Positions 5,534 to 11,730 of a stretch of 11,975 bases of DNA are shown here, piece after piece; within the stretch, counting starts at the first letter, position 1; every line of letters begins with the position of its first letter. The notes under the pieces are model-generated. The model was not told where the DNA came from, made no database searches, and saw only the letters and a list, made by a program, of their open reading frames with translations. A program made the position numbers and the translations under genes. The DNA comes from Planctomycetota bacterium (GTDB taxonomy: Bacteria > Planctomycetota > Phycisphaerae > UBA1845 > CAIVHJ01), in NCBI GenBank assembly GCA_022573485.1, contig JACZTW010000094.1, positions 1 to 11,975 on the forward strand, given 5' to 3'.

Positions 5534-5977
5534 TCAGTCGGGTTTCAAGTATTTCACCATCTCGAGTTCCATGCCCTGTGCGGTGGGGCGATGGACCACT
5601 TCGTCCATCAGTGATTTCATCAAGTGGACGCCCAGGCCGCCGGGTCGGACGTCGTCCAAATCGCGGCCCTTGATCGATGCCGGGTCTACTTGCTTGGCAC
5701 GATCTCGAATCAACACTCGAATGCCGACTCGTCCCTCCGGACAAATGCGCTCGATGAAAACGTCGATCGGGCGCCCCTTCTGTCCGTCGTATCCGTGCTT
5801 GATGACATTGGCCAGCGCTTCGTCAATGGTCAACATGATCATCGCAGCCTTCTCGGCGCTGAATCCGATGGCCAGAGCGATCTTCTCGCCCGCTTGGCGC
5901 ACGCTGGGAATCTCGTCCAGATCCGAGGTAAGCTTCATGCGGAGAGATTCAGGACCTGCCGATGGTAACTCCGACAT
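5534..5977 (-). CDS. RsbW/SpoIIAB-type anti-sigma factor kinase (HATPase), 147 aa
   Basis: ATG 5977 is chosen: AAGG lies about 9 bases upstream, the longer frame reads as unrelated sequence, and a promoter lies 70 bases upstream. The fold is the GHKL ATPase. The N box is DEALANVIKHGY, with Glu53, Asn57 and His61. The G1 box is IRDRAKQVDP, with Asp92, and the G2 lid is RPGGLGVHLMKSLMDEV at 111-127. The usual DxGxG glycines of G1 are replaced by Arg-Ala-Lys; as I recall, this is typical of the RsbW-like subfamily, where 'DxAxxxDP' is common. These proteins bind and inactivate a sigma factor, and phosphorylate an STAS anti-anti-sigma partner. Neither partner is in the window, so the target is unknown. 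The oxidoreductase gene follows 150 bp downstream. Confidence 0.82.
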   Translation of the reverse strand: MSELPSAGPESLRMKLTSDLDEIPSVRQAGEKIALAIGFSAEKAAMIMLTIDEALANVIKHGYDGQKGRPIDVFIERICPEGRVGIRVLIRDRAKQVDPASIKGRDLDDVRPGGLGVHLMKSLMDEVVHRPTAQGMELEMVKYLKPD

Positions 5978-6047
5978 AACTCGCGACCTTGAAGGATCAC
6001 CGTCCTGCCCAGGCAAACGACTGGGCTCATTCCGGAAGACGTCCGGG

Positions 6048-6075
6048 ATTATAAGCCCTAACTTGCTCCGTTCAA
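6048..6075 (-). promoter_or_regulatory. Sigma70-like promoter of the anti-sigma gene
   Basis: On the minus strand, TTGAAC (6075-6070) is followed after 16 bases by a perfect TATAAT (6053-6048). The predicted start is about 6041, giving a leader of about 64 bases before ATG 5977. The palindrome GGGAT-A-ATCCC at 6089-6099 lies about 14 bases upstream of the -35, and its half sequence GGGATTAT recurs over the -10 at 6045-6052. It is a possible operator for this or the divergent gene. Confidence 0.5.
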
Positions 6076-6208
6076 ATGGTGTGGGCCTGGGATAATCCCT
6101 CGTGCGGAGCGTCGTACTTTTGATAAAAACCGCGCCCGAATCTCCCCTCCCTTGCTTTCTTCGATTACAATAACAGCGCACTTACGCGAACAGCCAGGCG
6201 AATAAACG

Positions 6209-7180
6209 ATGGATCACTTCCAGATTCGGGATTTGCGTCAGGAGGACATCAAGCCGGCGCTGCATCTTGCCCTGCCTTCCGCGGCAGGGGCGGACCACGA
6301 TCTGCCTGCCAGGGTGGATCATTTCCTGAACTACCTGGCGGCTCAAGACCTCGAAATCGACTGGAAACTGGGTATCGTGACTCAAGGCCGCCTCGTGGGG
6401 AGCGCACTCGGCGTCGTTTCACCAGGCAAGGTTGCGATGATCCTCATTTCGCCGTGCATGCCCGAGACAGCCTTGAGTGACGCCGTCACCCAGGCCTTGG
6501 AGGTGCTGGAACAAAAAGCACAGCACGCGGGTTTGGCCATCCTGCAATCACTGATCCCCCCAGATTGTGCGGATCGAGCGCAGGTGCTGGGTAAAGCCGG
6601 CTACGCGTTCCTGGCGGACATGCAGTATCTCACTCTGAAGGTGCCGCAGAGCCTCCCTTCCGAGCCGCGGCGCCTGGATGTTGTCGTGGAGGACTATCGC
6701 TCGGTGGACGAGGTCGTCTTCCGTAACACCTTGGGCCGGACCTATGAAGGCAGTCTGGATTGCCCAGGTTTGAACGGACTCAGGACGATGGAGGAAATCG
6801 TGCTGAGCCATCGCCACACGGGCATTCACGATCCCAGACTCTGGCTGATCGCGAAAGTCGGTGCTGACCCTGTTGGCGTAGTGCTGCTTACCCATGTGCC
6901 GCTGCAACCAGCGATGGAAATCGTTTACGTTGGAGTGGTGCCTGAAGCACGGGGTTGTTCTTACGGCAGTTATTTGGTGCGACTGGCGATTGAGCAAGCC
7001 GTCCGGACCCGCAGCGAGCACTTGATGCTTGCCGTCGATCATCTCAACCATTACGCCGGTAAGATCTACGCGTCGTTCGGCTTCAATGAAACCGATCGCC
7101 GTCACGCCTGGATCCGCAAGCTCCGCGCGCCCGCTTCCGAGTTATCCACCTCTTGCTCACAGCGGCAGGATTCAGTGTGA
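6209..7180 (+). CDS. Tandem GNAT-family N-acetyltransferase, 323 aa
   Basis: ATG 6209 has only a weak upstream AGGCGA. The protein is about twice the length of a single GNAT domain. The C-terminal half is a clear GNAT: WLIAKVGADPVGVVLL (beta strands), then IVYVGVVPEARGCSYGSYLVRLAI with the acetyl-CoA binding V-P-x-x-R-G-x-x-x-G/S loop near residue 245. NHYAGKIYASFGF follows, with the Tyr and 'GF' typical of motif B. The N-terminal half (residues 1-150) looks like a diverged GNAT domain, as in mycothiol synthase-like tandem proteins. The substrate is unknown. Its last bases overlap DnaA-box-like sequences, and dnaA follows 263 bp downstream in the same direction. It diverges from the anti-sigma gene across a 231-bp region. 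Confidence 0.7.
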   Translation: MDHFQIRDLRQEDIKPALHLALPSAAGADHDLPARVDHFLNYLAAQDLEIDWKLGIVTQGRLVGSALGVVSPGKVAMILISPCMPETALSDAVTQALEVLEQKAQHAGLAILQSLIPPDCADRAQVLGKAGYAFLADMQYLTLKVPQSLPSEPRRLDVVVEDYRSVDEVVFRNTLGRTYEGSLDCPGLNGLRTMEEIVLSHRHTGIHDPRLWLIAKVGADPVGVVLLTHVPLQPAMEIVYVGVVPEARGCSYGSYLVRLAIEQAVRTRSEHLMLAVDHLNHYAGKIYASFGFNETDRRHAWIRKLRAPASELSTSCSQRQDSV

Positions 7181-7320
7181 CAAACTCGTTGAAAATAATT
7201 TTCTTGCCGACGTAAACCTCTGCGCGTCGTCGATCAAGCGCGATGTGAATAAGAATCTCCCTCGATTTGCTATTGACGCTCGCCGCGGTCGGTGATATTC
7301 TTCGCGCCTGTTGTGGAGAC
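7142..7320. promoter_or_regulatory. DnaA-box cluster upstream of dnaA, candidate autoregulatory or origin region
   Basis: Boxes are compared with TT[AT]TNCACA. TTATTCACA on the minus strand (7252-7244) fits fully. TTATCCACC (7142-7150, inside the 3' end of the acetyltransferase gene) has one mismatch. TTTGTCACA on the minus strand (7184-7176) has one mismatch. TGTGGAGAC at 7312-7320, at the predicted transcript start, is weaker. Between them lies the AT-rich palindrome GAAAATAATTTTC at 7191-7203. Boxes near the dnaA promoter usually mean autoregulation; with the AT-rich stretch the region could also be oriC. Nothing comparable is seen in the 290 bp after dnaA. Confidence 0.45.
7273..7301 (+). 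promoter_or_regulatory. Sigma70-like promoter of dnaA
   Basis: TTGACG (7273-7278) is followed after exactly 17 bases by TATTCT (7296-7301). The predicted start is about 7308, giving a leader of about 135 bases. The leader contains a 7-bp inverted repeat (GGGCCGA 7327-7333, TCGGCCC 7367-7373). The best DnaA box lies about 20 bases upstream of the -35, a suitable place for control. Confidence 0.6.
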
Positions 7321-7443
7321 ATTTCCGGGCCGACCGATTTGACGACCAGATTGAGCTCCTTGGCGATCGGCCCCAATTGTCATAGGTTAATTTCATAAGC
7401 CGCTAACCCGCAGTATCCCTGTGTATCGGGGAAGGAGCGCGCC

Positions 7444-9006
7444 GTGGACACACTCAGTGCAGATGTGGTTTCCCAGGTCGAAGCACGAATCGCAGAGAAG
7501 ATCGGTCCCCAGCGCCACAAGTTGTGGTTCAAGAACACCACACACTTGCACCTGGGCGATGGGTTCCTCAAGATCGGCGTTCCAAACATGTTCATTGGTT
7601 CGTGGATCGAGAACCATTTCTCAGACGTGATCCTCGAGGCGGCGACGGAAATCACCGGCGAAGAACCCCGTTTGAGTTTTTCGATTGACCCGGCGCTGTC
7701 CAAGAATCTGAAGAAGCGGCAACTGGACTCTCAGGTTCACTTCGTAGCGAACAATCCGGAGCGTGAGGCGCGGGAGCATCGCCAGGGCACTTCGATGAAA
7801 CGCAAAAAGCCGCTGCGTGGACGGCTGGAGGATTTCGTCGTCGGCTCGAGCAATCGGCTCGCCCATGGATGCGCAGTCAGCGTCGTCGAGAGCCCCGCGA
7901 CCCAGTACAACCCGCTGTTCGTTCACGGCGGGTGCGGGCTCGGCAAAACGCACTTGTTGCAAGCGATCTATAATGGCATCAAGCAAAAGAACCCGCAGCT
8001 CGATTGCGTTTACGTCACCGGCGAGGAGTTTACCAATCACTTCGTCTATGCCATCAAGAGCAACAATCGCGATCCTTTTCGGCATCGCTTTCGAAGCGTC
8101 GATGTGCTGTTGATCGATGACATCCACTTCCTGGCCAACAAAAAGGCCACGCAGGAAGAGTTTCTGCACACCTTCAATGCCATCGATGCGGCGGGAAAGC
8201 AGGTCGTCATGGCCTCCGACGCTCATCCCAAGCTGATCGGCAATCTCTCCGAATCGCTGGTGAACCGTTTTGTCGCCGGCATGGTGGTCAAGATCGACGC
8301 GCCGACGTTTGAGCACCGCGTGGCGATCCTGAAGCACCGGCTGGTGCAGATGAATCGCGAAATTGCAGACCCCGTGGTCGAATACGTCGCCGACAAGATC
8401 ACCAGCAACGTCCGCGAGCTGGAAGGCGCGGTCCTGAAGCTGTTGGCCTTTGCCTCGATCTCACGCCAGCCGATCACGCTGGCGCTCGCCCAACAGGCTT
8501 TGCAAGAGCACCTCACCAAGACAGCCCCGATCGTCAGGCTCAGCGACATCGAGAGCGTGTCCGCGATTTTCTTTGGGCTGTCTCCCGGCGATCTGCACAC
8601 CTCGCGCAAGACCCGAACCATCGCCCTCTCCCGCGGCGTCGCCATGTGGCTTGCCCGCAAGCACACCACCATGAGCTACCCCGAAATCGGGCGCCTGATG
8701 GGCAACAAAAACCACTCGACCGTGATCCTGGCCCGGGCCAAGATGGGCAGAATCCTGCAGGAAAATGGCACGGTGCGTTGGAACACGCCCACGGGCGAGA
8801 AGCAAATGTCGCTGTTGTCGATTATCAGTGAAATGGAAGAGCAGTTAGGGCTGCCCATTAGCCATGTCCAAGCCGACTCGGCAGAGCAGCCTTCGACGAC
8901 CGCCCCTGCCGTCCTCGCCCGAACGACGCAGCCGACGCCGATGGACGGCAAGGCCGTCCCCGCGCCGCAGGAATCCGTGCCTGCAGCCGGCGCGCCGTCC
9001 GCATAG
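7444..9006 (+). CDS. dnaA: Chromosomal replication initiator protein DnaA, 520 aa
   Basis: GTG 7444 follows GGAAGGAG at a spacing of 6. Domain I (residues 1-80) has the KLWFKNT helix region typical of DnaA. Domain II is a basic linker to about residue 125. Domain III is the AAA+ ATPase: Walker A GGCGLGKT at 162-169, Walker B DVLLIDD at 220-226, sensor 1 VVMASDAHP, and the box VII arginine in LVNRF. Domain IV carries YPEIGRLMGNKNHSTVILA; Asn423 replaces the usual Asp of the DHSTV motif that contacts the DnaA box. About 45 Pro/Ala-rich residues (476-520) follow domain IV, where most DnaA proteins end earlier. It binds DnaA boxes, melts the origin and loads DnaB. No dnaN or gyrB is next to it; tRNA-Tyr follows at 290 bp. 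Confidence 0.97.
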   Translation: MDTLSADVVSQVEARIAEKIGPQRHKLWFKNTTHLHLGDGFLKIGVPNMFIGSWIENHFSDVILEAATEITGEEPRLSFSIDPALSKNLKKRQLDSQVHFVANNPEREAREHRQGTSMKRKKPLRGRLEDFVVGSSNRLAHGCAVSVVESPATQYNPLFVHGGCGLGKTHLLQAIYNGIKQKNPQLDCVYVTGEEFTNHFVYAIKSNNRDPFRHRFRSVDVLLIDDIHFLANKKATQEEFLHTFNAIDAAGKQVVMASDAHPKLIGNLSESLVNRFVAGMVVKIDAPTFEHRVAILKHRLVQMNREIADPVVEYVADKITSNVRELEGAVLKLLAFASISRQPITLALAQQALQEHLTKTAPIVRLSDIESVSAIFFGLSPGDLHTSRKTRTIALSRGVAMWLARKHTTMSYPEIGRLMGNKNHSTVILARAKMGRILQENGTVRWNTPTGEKQMSLLSIISEMEEQLGLPISHVQADSAEQPSTTAPAVLARTTQPTPMDGKAVPAPQESVPAAGAPSA

Positions 9007-9070
9007 CAGAGCGGAATTGTTTGTTGAAGTTTGATTAGCGAACGAAACAAGGAGCCGCCGGCGGAACCAG

Positions 9071-9086
9071 TCCCGACTTGTCGGGA
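9071..9086 (+). terminator. Hairpin after dnaA, possible terminator
   Basis: TCCCGAC-TT-GTCGGGA is a perfect 7-bp inverted repeat 65 bases after the dnaA stop. A GC-rich palindrome, CCGCCGGCGG, lies just before it at 9055-9064. No T run follows, so this may be a rho-assisted end or a dispersed palindrome. The rest of the 9007-9296 gap shows only a 10-bp direct repeat (ATTCGCACCG at 9123 and 9214) and no gene. Confidence 0.35.
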
Positions 9087-9296
9087 GCCCGCGCGAGTCT
9101 TCAAACGGGGTGGATTCACCCGATTCGCACCGGTTTAGAAATCTACTCAAACATCATTAGGGCACTGCCGAACGAGCAGCGTGCTATTCCCATCCATGCC
9201 ATTCGTTGGTACCATTCGCACCGAATGTTCGAAATTCGGCAGCCGCTGGAGCACGCTGGCCAACTTGTGCGTCGAGTGGTCTCCAACGCACCGATT

Positions 9297-9380
9297 GGGA
9301 GTGTGCCCGAGTTGGCCAAAGGGGACGGGCTGTAAACCCGTTGGCGTAAGCCTTCCCAGGTTCGAATCCTGGCGCTCCCA
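9297..9380 (+). tRNA. tRNA-Tyr (anticodon GTA)
   Basis: Acceptor arms GGGAGTG (9297-9303) and CGCTCCC (9373-9379) pair with one G-T wobble; discriminator A is at 9380. The anticodon stem ACGGG/CCCGT encloses the loop CTGTAAA, giving anticodon GTA. A long variable arm (class II, as expected for bacterial tRNA-Tyr) follows, then the T arm CCAGG-TTCGAAT-CCTGG. The D arm is CCCGAGTTGGCCAAAGGGG. The CCA end is not encoded. The gene is single and not in a cluster. No integrated element lies directly 3' of it. Confidence 0.95.
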
Positions 9381-9465
9381 TTATCAAAAAACCCGAAACA
9401 TCGACGTGGATCGCACTTCCCGGGCCGATCAGACTTCATGCACCTCGTTGCGGGCTGCGCGTTTC

Positions 9466-9507
9466 TTGACGGGCGAACGTCAAACGAGTAGCCTGAGTGT
9501 ACTCGTT
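9466..9507 (+). promoter_or_regulatory. Promoter with overlapping inverted repeats before the membrane protein gene
   Basis: TTGACG (9466-9471) and TAGCCT (9489-9494) are 17 bases apart; the -10 is weak. TTGACG and CGTCAA (9478-9483) form a 6-bp inverted repeat with a 6-base centre. AACGAGTA (9483-9490) and TACTCGTT (9500-9507) form an 8-bp inverted repeat with a 9-base centre that spans the -10 and the predicted start. The second repeat is well placed for a repressor operator or a leader hairpin. Confidence 0.4.
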
Positions 9508-9538
9508 CGATACGCATCTCCGGACGAAGGAGTCGTCA

Positions 9539-10390
9539 ATGTTCGACAAGCAAATGGGCCTGTTCCCCAGATACAAACGCGGCGAGTTCGCCGAAGGCCC
9601 TTCTTTTCACCACTACGACAACAAGTGCTTCGCACTGACCGCGGAACACCTCGAGAGCCTCTTGAAAGAAATGCAACACGGCGTCGGGCTGGCCCATCCG
9701 GATAAGCCCCCGGTGATCGAGGTGCGCGCCTGTACCCGCACCGGCGAAATGCACTTTCAGCGGCTCAGCGAAGTCGTGTCCTACGGCAATAGTGCTCAGG
9801 AGCGCCTGCAATCGATCGGCATCAGCGTTCAGCCGGAAGACAAATCGATGATGGCCATGGTGCGCTTCCAGGATTACTTTCCCGGCTGGTCGGTCTCCGT
9901 GATTGTGGAAGGCGGTGACGAGCAGGCCTCGCTGGGGCTGTTCGGCAAGCTCCGCAGCGGTGTCGAGTCTACGTATCGGTGGTATTCGTTCCTGCTCAGC
10001 ACGCGCTTCTGGATCGGCCTGGTGATCCTCGTGTTGATCGCGTACGCAGCGTCTTTGGTCGGCCCACCTTTGATGCGCCAGCTCGACATGCTGCCCCCCG
10101 CAGCCGAGCAGACCGACGCGCTGCAAGCAGCGGGCGCCGCGACCGATGCCGGTGCCGCCGGGCTCGACACAACCGCCAAAGGGGCGACGCGATCAATGTT
10201 TGAATTCGGCATCATCAGTCTGCTGGGGCTATTTTTCGCGCTGGTGGTGTTGCCGTATCTGTTCCCCCGGGGCATCTTCCTGATCGGCGAGGAAATCCGG
10301 CGCGCTGCTGCAATATCGAAGCTGCGCTGGGGGCTGCTCGCGGTTGTGGTCTTGGTGCCGGCGGTCGCCGTCGTCATGAAGCTCGTTTGA
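9539..10390 (+). CDS. Membrane protein of unknown function, three helices, 283 aa
   Basis: ATG 9539 is set by AAGGAG (9527-9532) at a spacing of 6. Residues 1-150 form a soluble cytoplasmic-looking domain with no motif I recognise. It contains a segment that could bind a partner (KCFALTAEHLESLLKEM) and a beta-rich stretch (FPGWSVSVIVEGG). Three hydrophobic helices follow, at about 155-175, 222-243 and 263-282. Between the first two is a low-complexity Ala/Asp-rich loop (residues 185-218). The C-terminus ends in the third helix (VVMKLV). There is no signal peptide. The 3' end overlaps that of the convergent pseudouridine synthase gene by 17 bases, so its stop lies inside the neighbouring coding sequence. 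It is probably a single-gene unit with its own promoter. Confidence 0.75.
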   Translation: MFDKQMGLFPRYKRGEFAEGPSFHHYDNKCFALTAEHLESLLKEMQHGVGLAHPDKPPVIEVRACTRTGEMHFQRLSEVVSYGNSAQERLQSIGISVQPEDKSMMAMVRFQDYFPGWSVSVIVEGGDEQASLGLFGKLRSGVESTYRWYSFLLSTRFWIGLVILVLIAYAASLVGPPLMRQLDMLPPAAEQTDALQAAGAATDAGAAGLDTTAKGATRSMFEFGIISLLGLFFALVVLPYLFPRGIFLIGEEIRRAAAISKLRWGLLAVVVLVPAVAVVMKLV

Positions 10391-11165
10391 CGCGCGAATC
10401 ACTTCTCGGCTGCGCTTTGGACGCGGCGAGTTTCCTAAGTTCCGAAACTTCCTGATTTGTCAGCAGGCGAAAGTTGCCCAGCCCCAGGCCGCGCATGCCC
10501 AACCTGCCGATGCGCGTGCGTTTCAACCTCAGAACCTTATGCCCCAGCCGCGCCAGCACGCGGCGGATATGCCGATTGCGGCCTTCGCGGATTTTGATCT
10601 CCAGAATGCTGTCGTCGCGACCGCGACGAAGCACTTTGACCCTGCCCGGCTGCGTCTTGGCTTCTGCGAGCCACACGCCTTTCTTGAGCTTCTCGATCGC
10701 GGCACTGGAAATACGGCCTGCCACCGTCGCTTGATAGGTCTTCTCGATGCCGTAGCGTGGATGCGTCAGCAAGTCAGCCAGTTCGCCGTCGTTGGTCATC
10801 AGCAGCAAGCCCGTACTGTTCGCATCGAGCCGCCCTACGGGGTAGACCCGCTGCCGCACGCCGGGCAGCAGGTCGATCGCCCGCATGCGCCCCGCAGGAT
10901 CGCTGTTCGTACAAAGCACACCCTTCGGCTTGTGCAGCAGATAGTAGACCAGCTTGGCTTTCTTGAGTCGCCGGCCATCGATGCGAATGTCGTCCGCCTC
11001 GGGATCGACCAGCACCGGCAGCTTACGCACGTAGGTGCCGTTGACTTGAACGTGCCCTTCGCGCACCAAGTCCTCGCACCCCCGCCGCGAGCCATAACCC
11101 GCCGCAGCCAAGACCTTTTGAATGCGTTGTGAGTTCGCCAAAGGCGACAAATCTCCGACCTTCAA
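10374..11165 (-). CDS. rluB: Ribosomal large-subunit pseudouridine synthase, RluB/RsuA family, about 263 aa
   Basis: An N-terminal S4 RNA-binding domain (residues about 13-60: RIQKVLAAAGYGSRRGCEDLVREGHVQVNG) is followed by the RsuA-type catalytic domain. LHKPKGV is at 78-84, and the motif GRLD (111-114) contains the catalytic Asp114. TNDGELADLLTHPRYGIEKTY follows, and EGRNRHIRRVL near residue 198 completes the family signature. It converts a uridine of 23S (RluB) or 16S (RsuA) rRNA to pseudouridine; the pattern fits RluB better, with position 2605 in E. coli. There is no ATG near the start: TTG 11165 or TTG 11150 may be used. The latter has GAAGG about 8 bases upstream. The C-terminal tail is basic. 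The hicB-like gene ends 36 bases upstream on the same strand, so they are probably one transcript. Confidence 0.85.
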   Translation of the reverse strand: MKVGDLSPLANSQRIQKVLAAAGYGSRRGCEDLVREGHVQVNGTYVRKLPVLVDPEADDIRIDGRRLKKAKLVYYLLHKPKGVLCTNSDPAGRMRAIDLLPGVRQRVYPVGRLDANSTGLLLMTNDGELADLLTHPRYGIEKTYQATVAGRISSAAIEKLKKGVWLAEAKTQPGRVKVLRRGRDDSILEIKIREGRNRHIRRVLARLGHKVLRLKRTRIGRLGMRGLGLGNFRLLTNQEVSELRKLAASKAQPRSDSRVKRAS

Positions 11166-11200
11166 CGGCCCGGCCTCGCGGAATGAAGCGTCCCGCGAAC

Positions 11201-11362
11201 TTAGGGCACCGGGTCCTCAAGAATCAGTTTGATGGCGGCCGCCAGGCTCTCTCGGCACTCGTCGATTGTCCTGCCCTGGCCGTTGGCGCCGGCGATCTCC
11301 GGGCAATAGCCGATGAACCACTCGCCCTCTCGCTCAAAGACCCCGGTAAATTCGTTGGTCAT
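11201..11362 (-). CDS. HicB-like small protein (orphan antitoxin-type), 53 aa
   Basis: ATG 11362 follows GAAGGAG at a spacing of 7; the frame extends upstream but that part has no binding site. The sequence is the partial RNase H-like fold of HicB: FEREGEWFIGYCPEIAGANGQGRTIDECRESLAAAIKLIL, with the typical 'GY.pel.g....G.t.eEa..nl..ai...l' pattern. HicB antitoxins normally carry a DNA-binding domain and sit next to hicA, a double-stranded RNA-binding mRNA interferase. Here the C-terminal domain is missing and no hicA is found on either side. It could be an orphan antitoxin or a domesticated regulator. It is followed after 36 bases by the pseudouridine synthase gene on the same strand, which suggests a shared transcript. 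Confidence 0.75.
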   Translation of the reverse strand: MTNEFTGVFEREGEWFIGYCPEIAGANGQGRTIDECRESLAAAIKLILEDPVP

Positions 11363-11385
11363 ATCGACACTCCTTCGACCCACGT

Positions 11386-11391
11386 ATTATA
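11386..11391 (-). promoter_or_regulatory. -10 element for the HicB-like/pseudouridine synthase unit
   Basis: A perfect TATAAT on the minus strand lies 24 bases upstream of ATG 11362. The start would be about 11379, immediately before the ribosome binding site, giving a leader of only about 17 bases. The -35 is weak: TTTGAT at 15 bases or GGTTTG at 17 bases. Confidence 0.45.
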
Positions 11392-11443
11392 CCACACCGG
11401 CACCCAATCAAACCATGAAGTCCTTGCGAGCCCAATTGGCAGC

Positions 11444-11536
11444 GTGGCCCAGGTTGTCTCAACCTGGGGAACCCGAATTCTGATCATCCTCTACCGTTCG
11501 ATTCATGTCCCCCATGTTCAAAAGAACATGGGCCAC
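11444..11536. repeat. REPIN-like double hairpin element, 93 bp
   Basis: Two perfect hairpins are set in mirror arrangement. CCCAGGTTG-TCT-CAACCTGGG is at 11448-11468 and CCCATGTTC-AAAA-GAACATGGG is at 11511-11532. The outer edges are an inverted repeat, GTGGCCCA (11444-11451) and TGGGCCAC (11529-11536). The outer arms match over GTGGCCCA-x-GTT. Two related short palindromes in inverted orientation define a REPIN, a dispersed repeat moved by RAYT transposases. No RAYT gene is in the window. Confidence 0.55.
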
Positions 11537-11641
11537 CCGGCCTCTCGTAACTCCTGCGGGAAGAAGATGTTACAAGTGACGCCGCTTGAAGCGCCGGAGC
11601 GAAGCGGAACTATGAGACGAATGTATTTTGGCGAGCGAATA

Positions 11642-11650
11642 TGCTATGAT
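11642..11650 (+). promoter_or_regulatory. Extended -10 promoter of the secreted protein gene
   Basis: TGC followed by TATGAT (11645-11650, 5 of 6 to consensus) forms an extended -10. No good -35 is present at 16-18 bases. The predicted start is about 11657, giving a leader of about 74 bases to ATG 11731. Confidence 0.35.
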
Positions 11651-11730
11651 GAGATCCTCAGTTCAAGGGGCTTGATCGAAATCGAATGTCGCGCAGCTGC
11701 TGCTATCAGGCCTGTGCGGAGAGGCGATCG

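Larger units (their letters stand above)
11363..11730. other. 368-bp intergenic region between divergent genes
   Basis: No gene is seen. The region holds, from left to right, the HicB promoter, a REPIN-like double hairpin (11444-11536), an inverted repeat CCGCTT 11582-11587/AAGCGG 11602-11607, and an extended -10 promoter before the secreted protein gene. Confidence 0.5.

Noticed and set aside
7621..8337. Minus-strand ORF of 238 codons inside dnaA
   Set aside because: It lies antisense to the conserved AAA+ domain and arises from the codon pattern of dnaA.
9007..9296. Origin of replication downstream of dnaA
   Set aside because: No DnaA box-like sequence or AT-rich tract is seen there; boxes are found upstream of dnaA instead.
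9536..10126. Minus-strand ORF of 196 codons opposite the membrane protein gene
   Set aside because: The plus-strand frame has the ribosome binding site and clear membrane helices. The antisense translation is His/Arg-rich shadow sequence.
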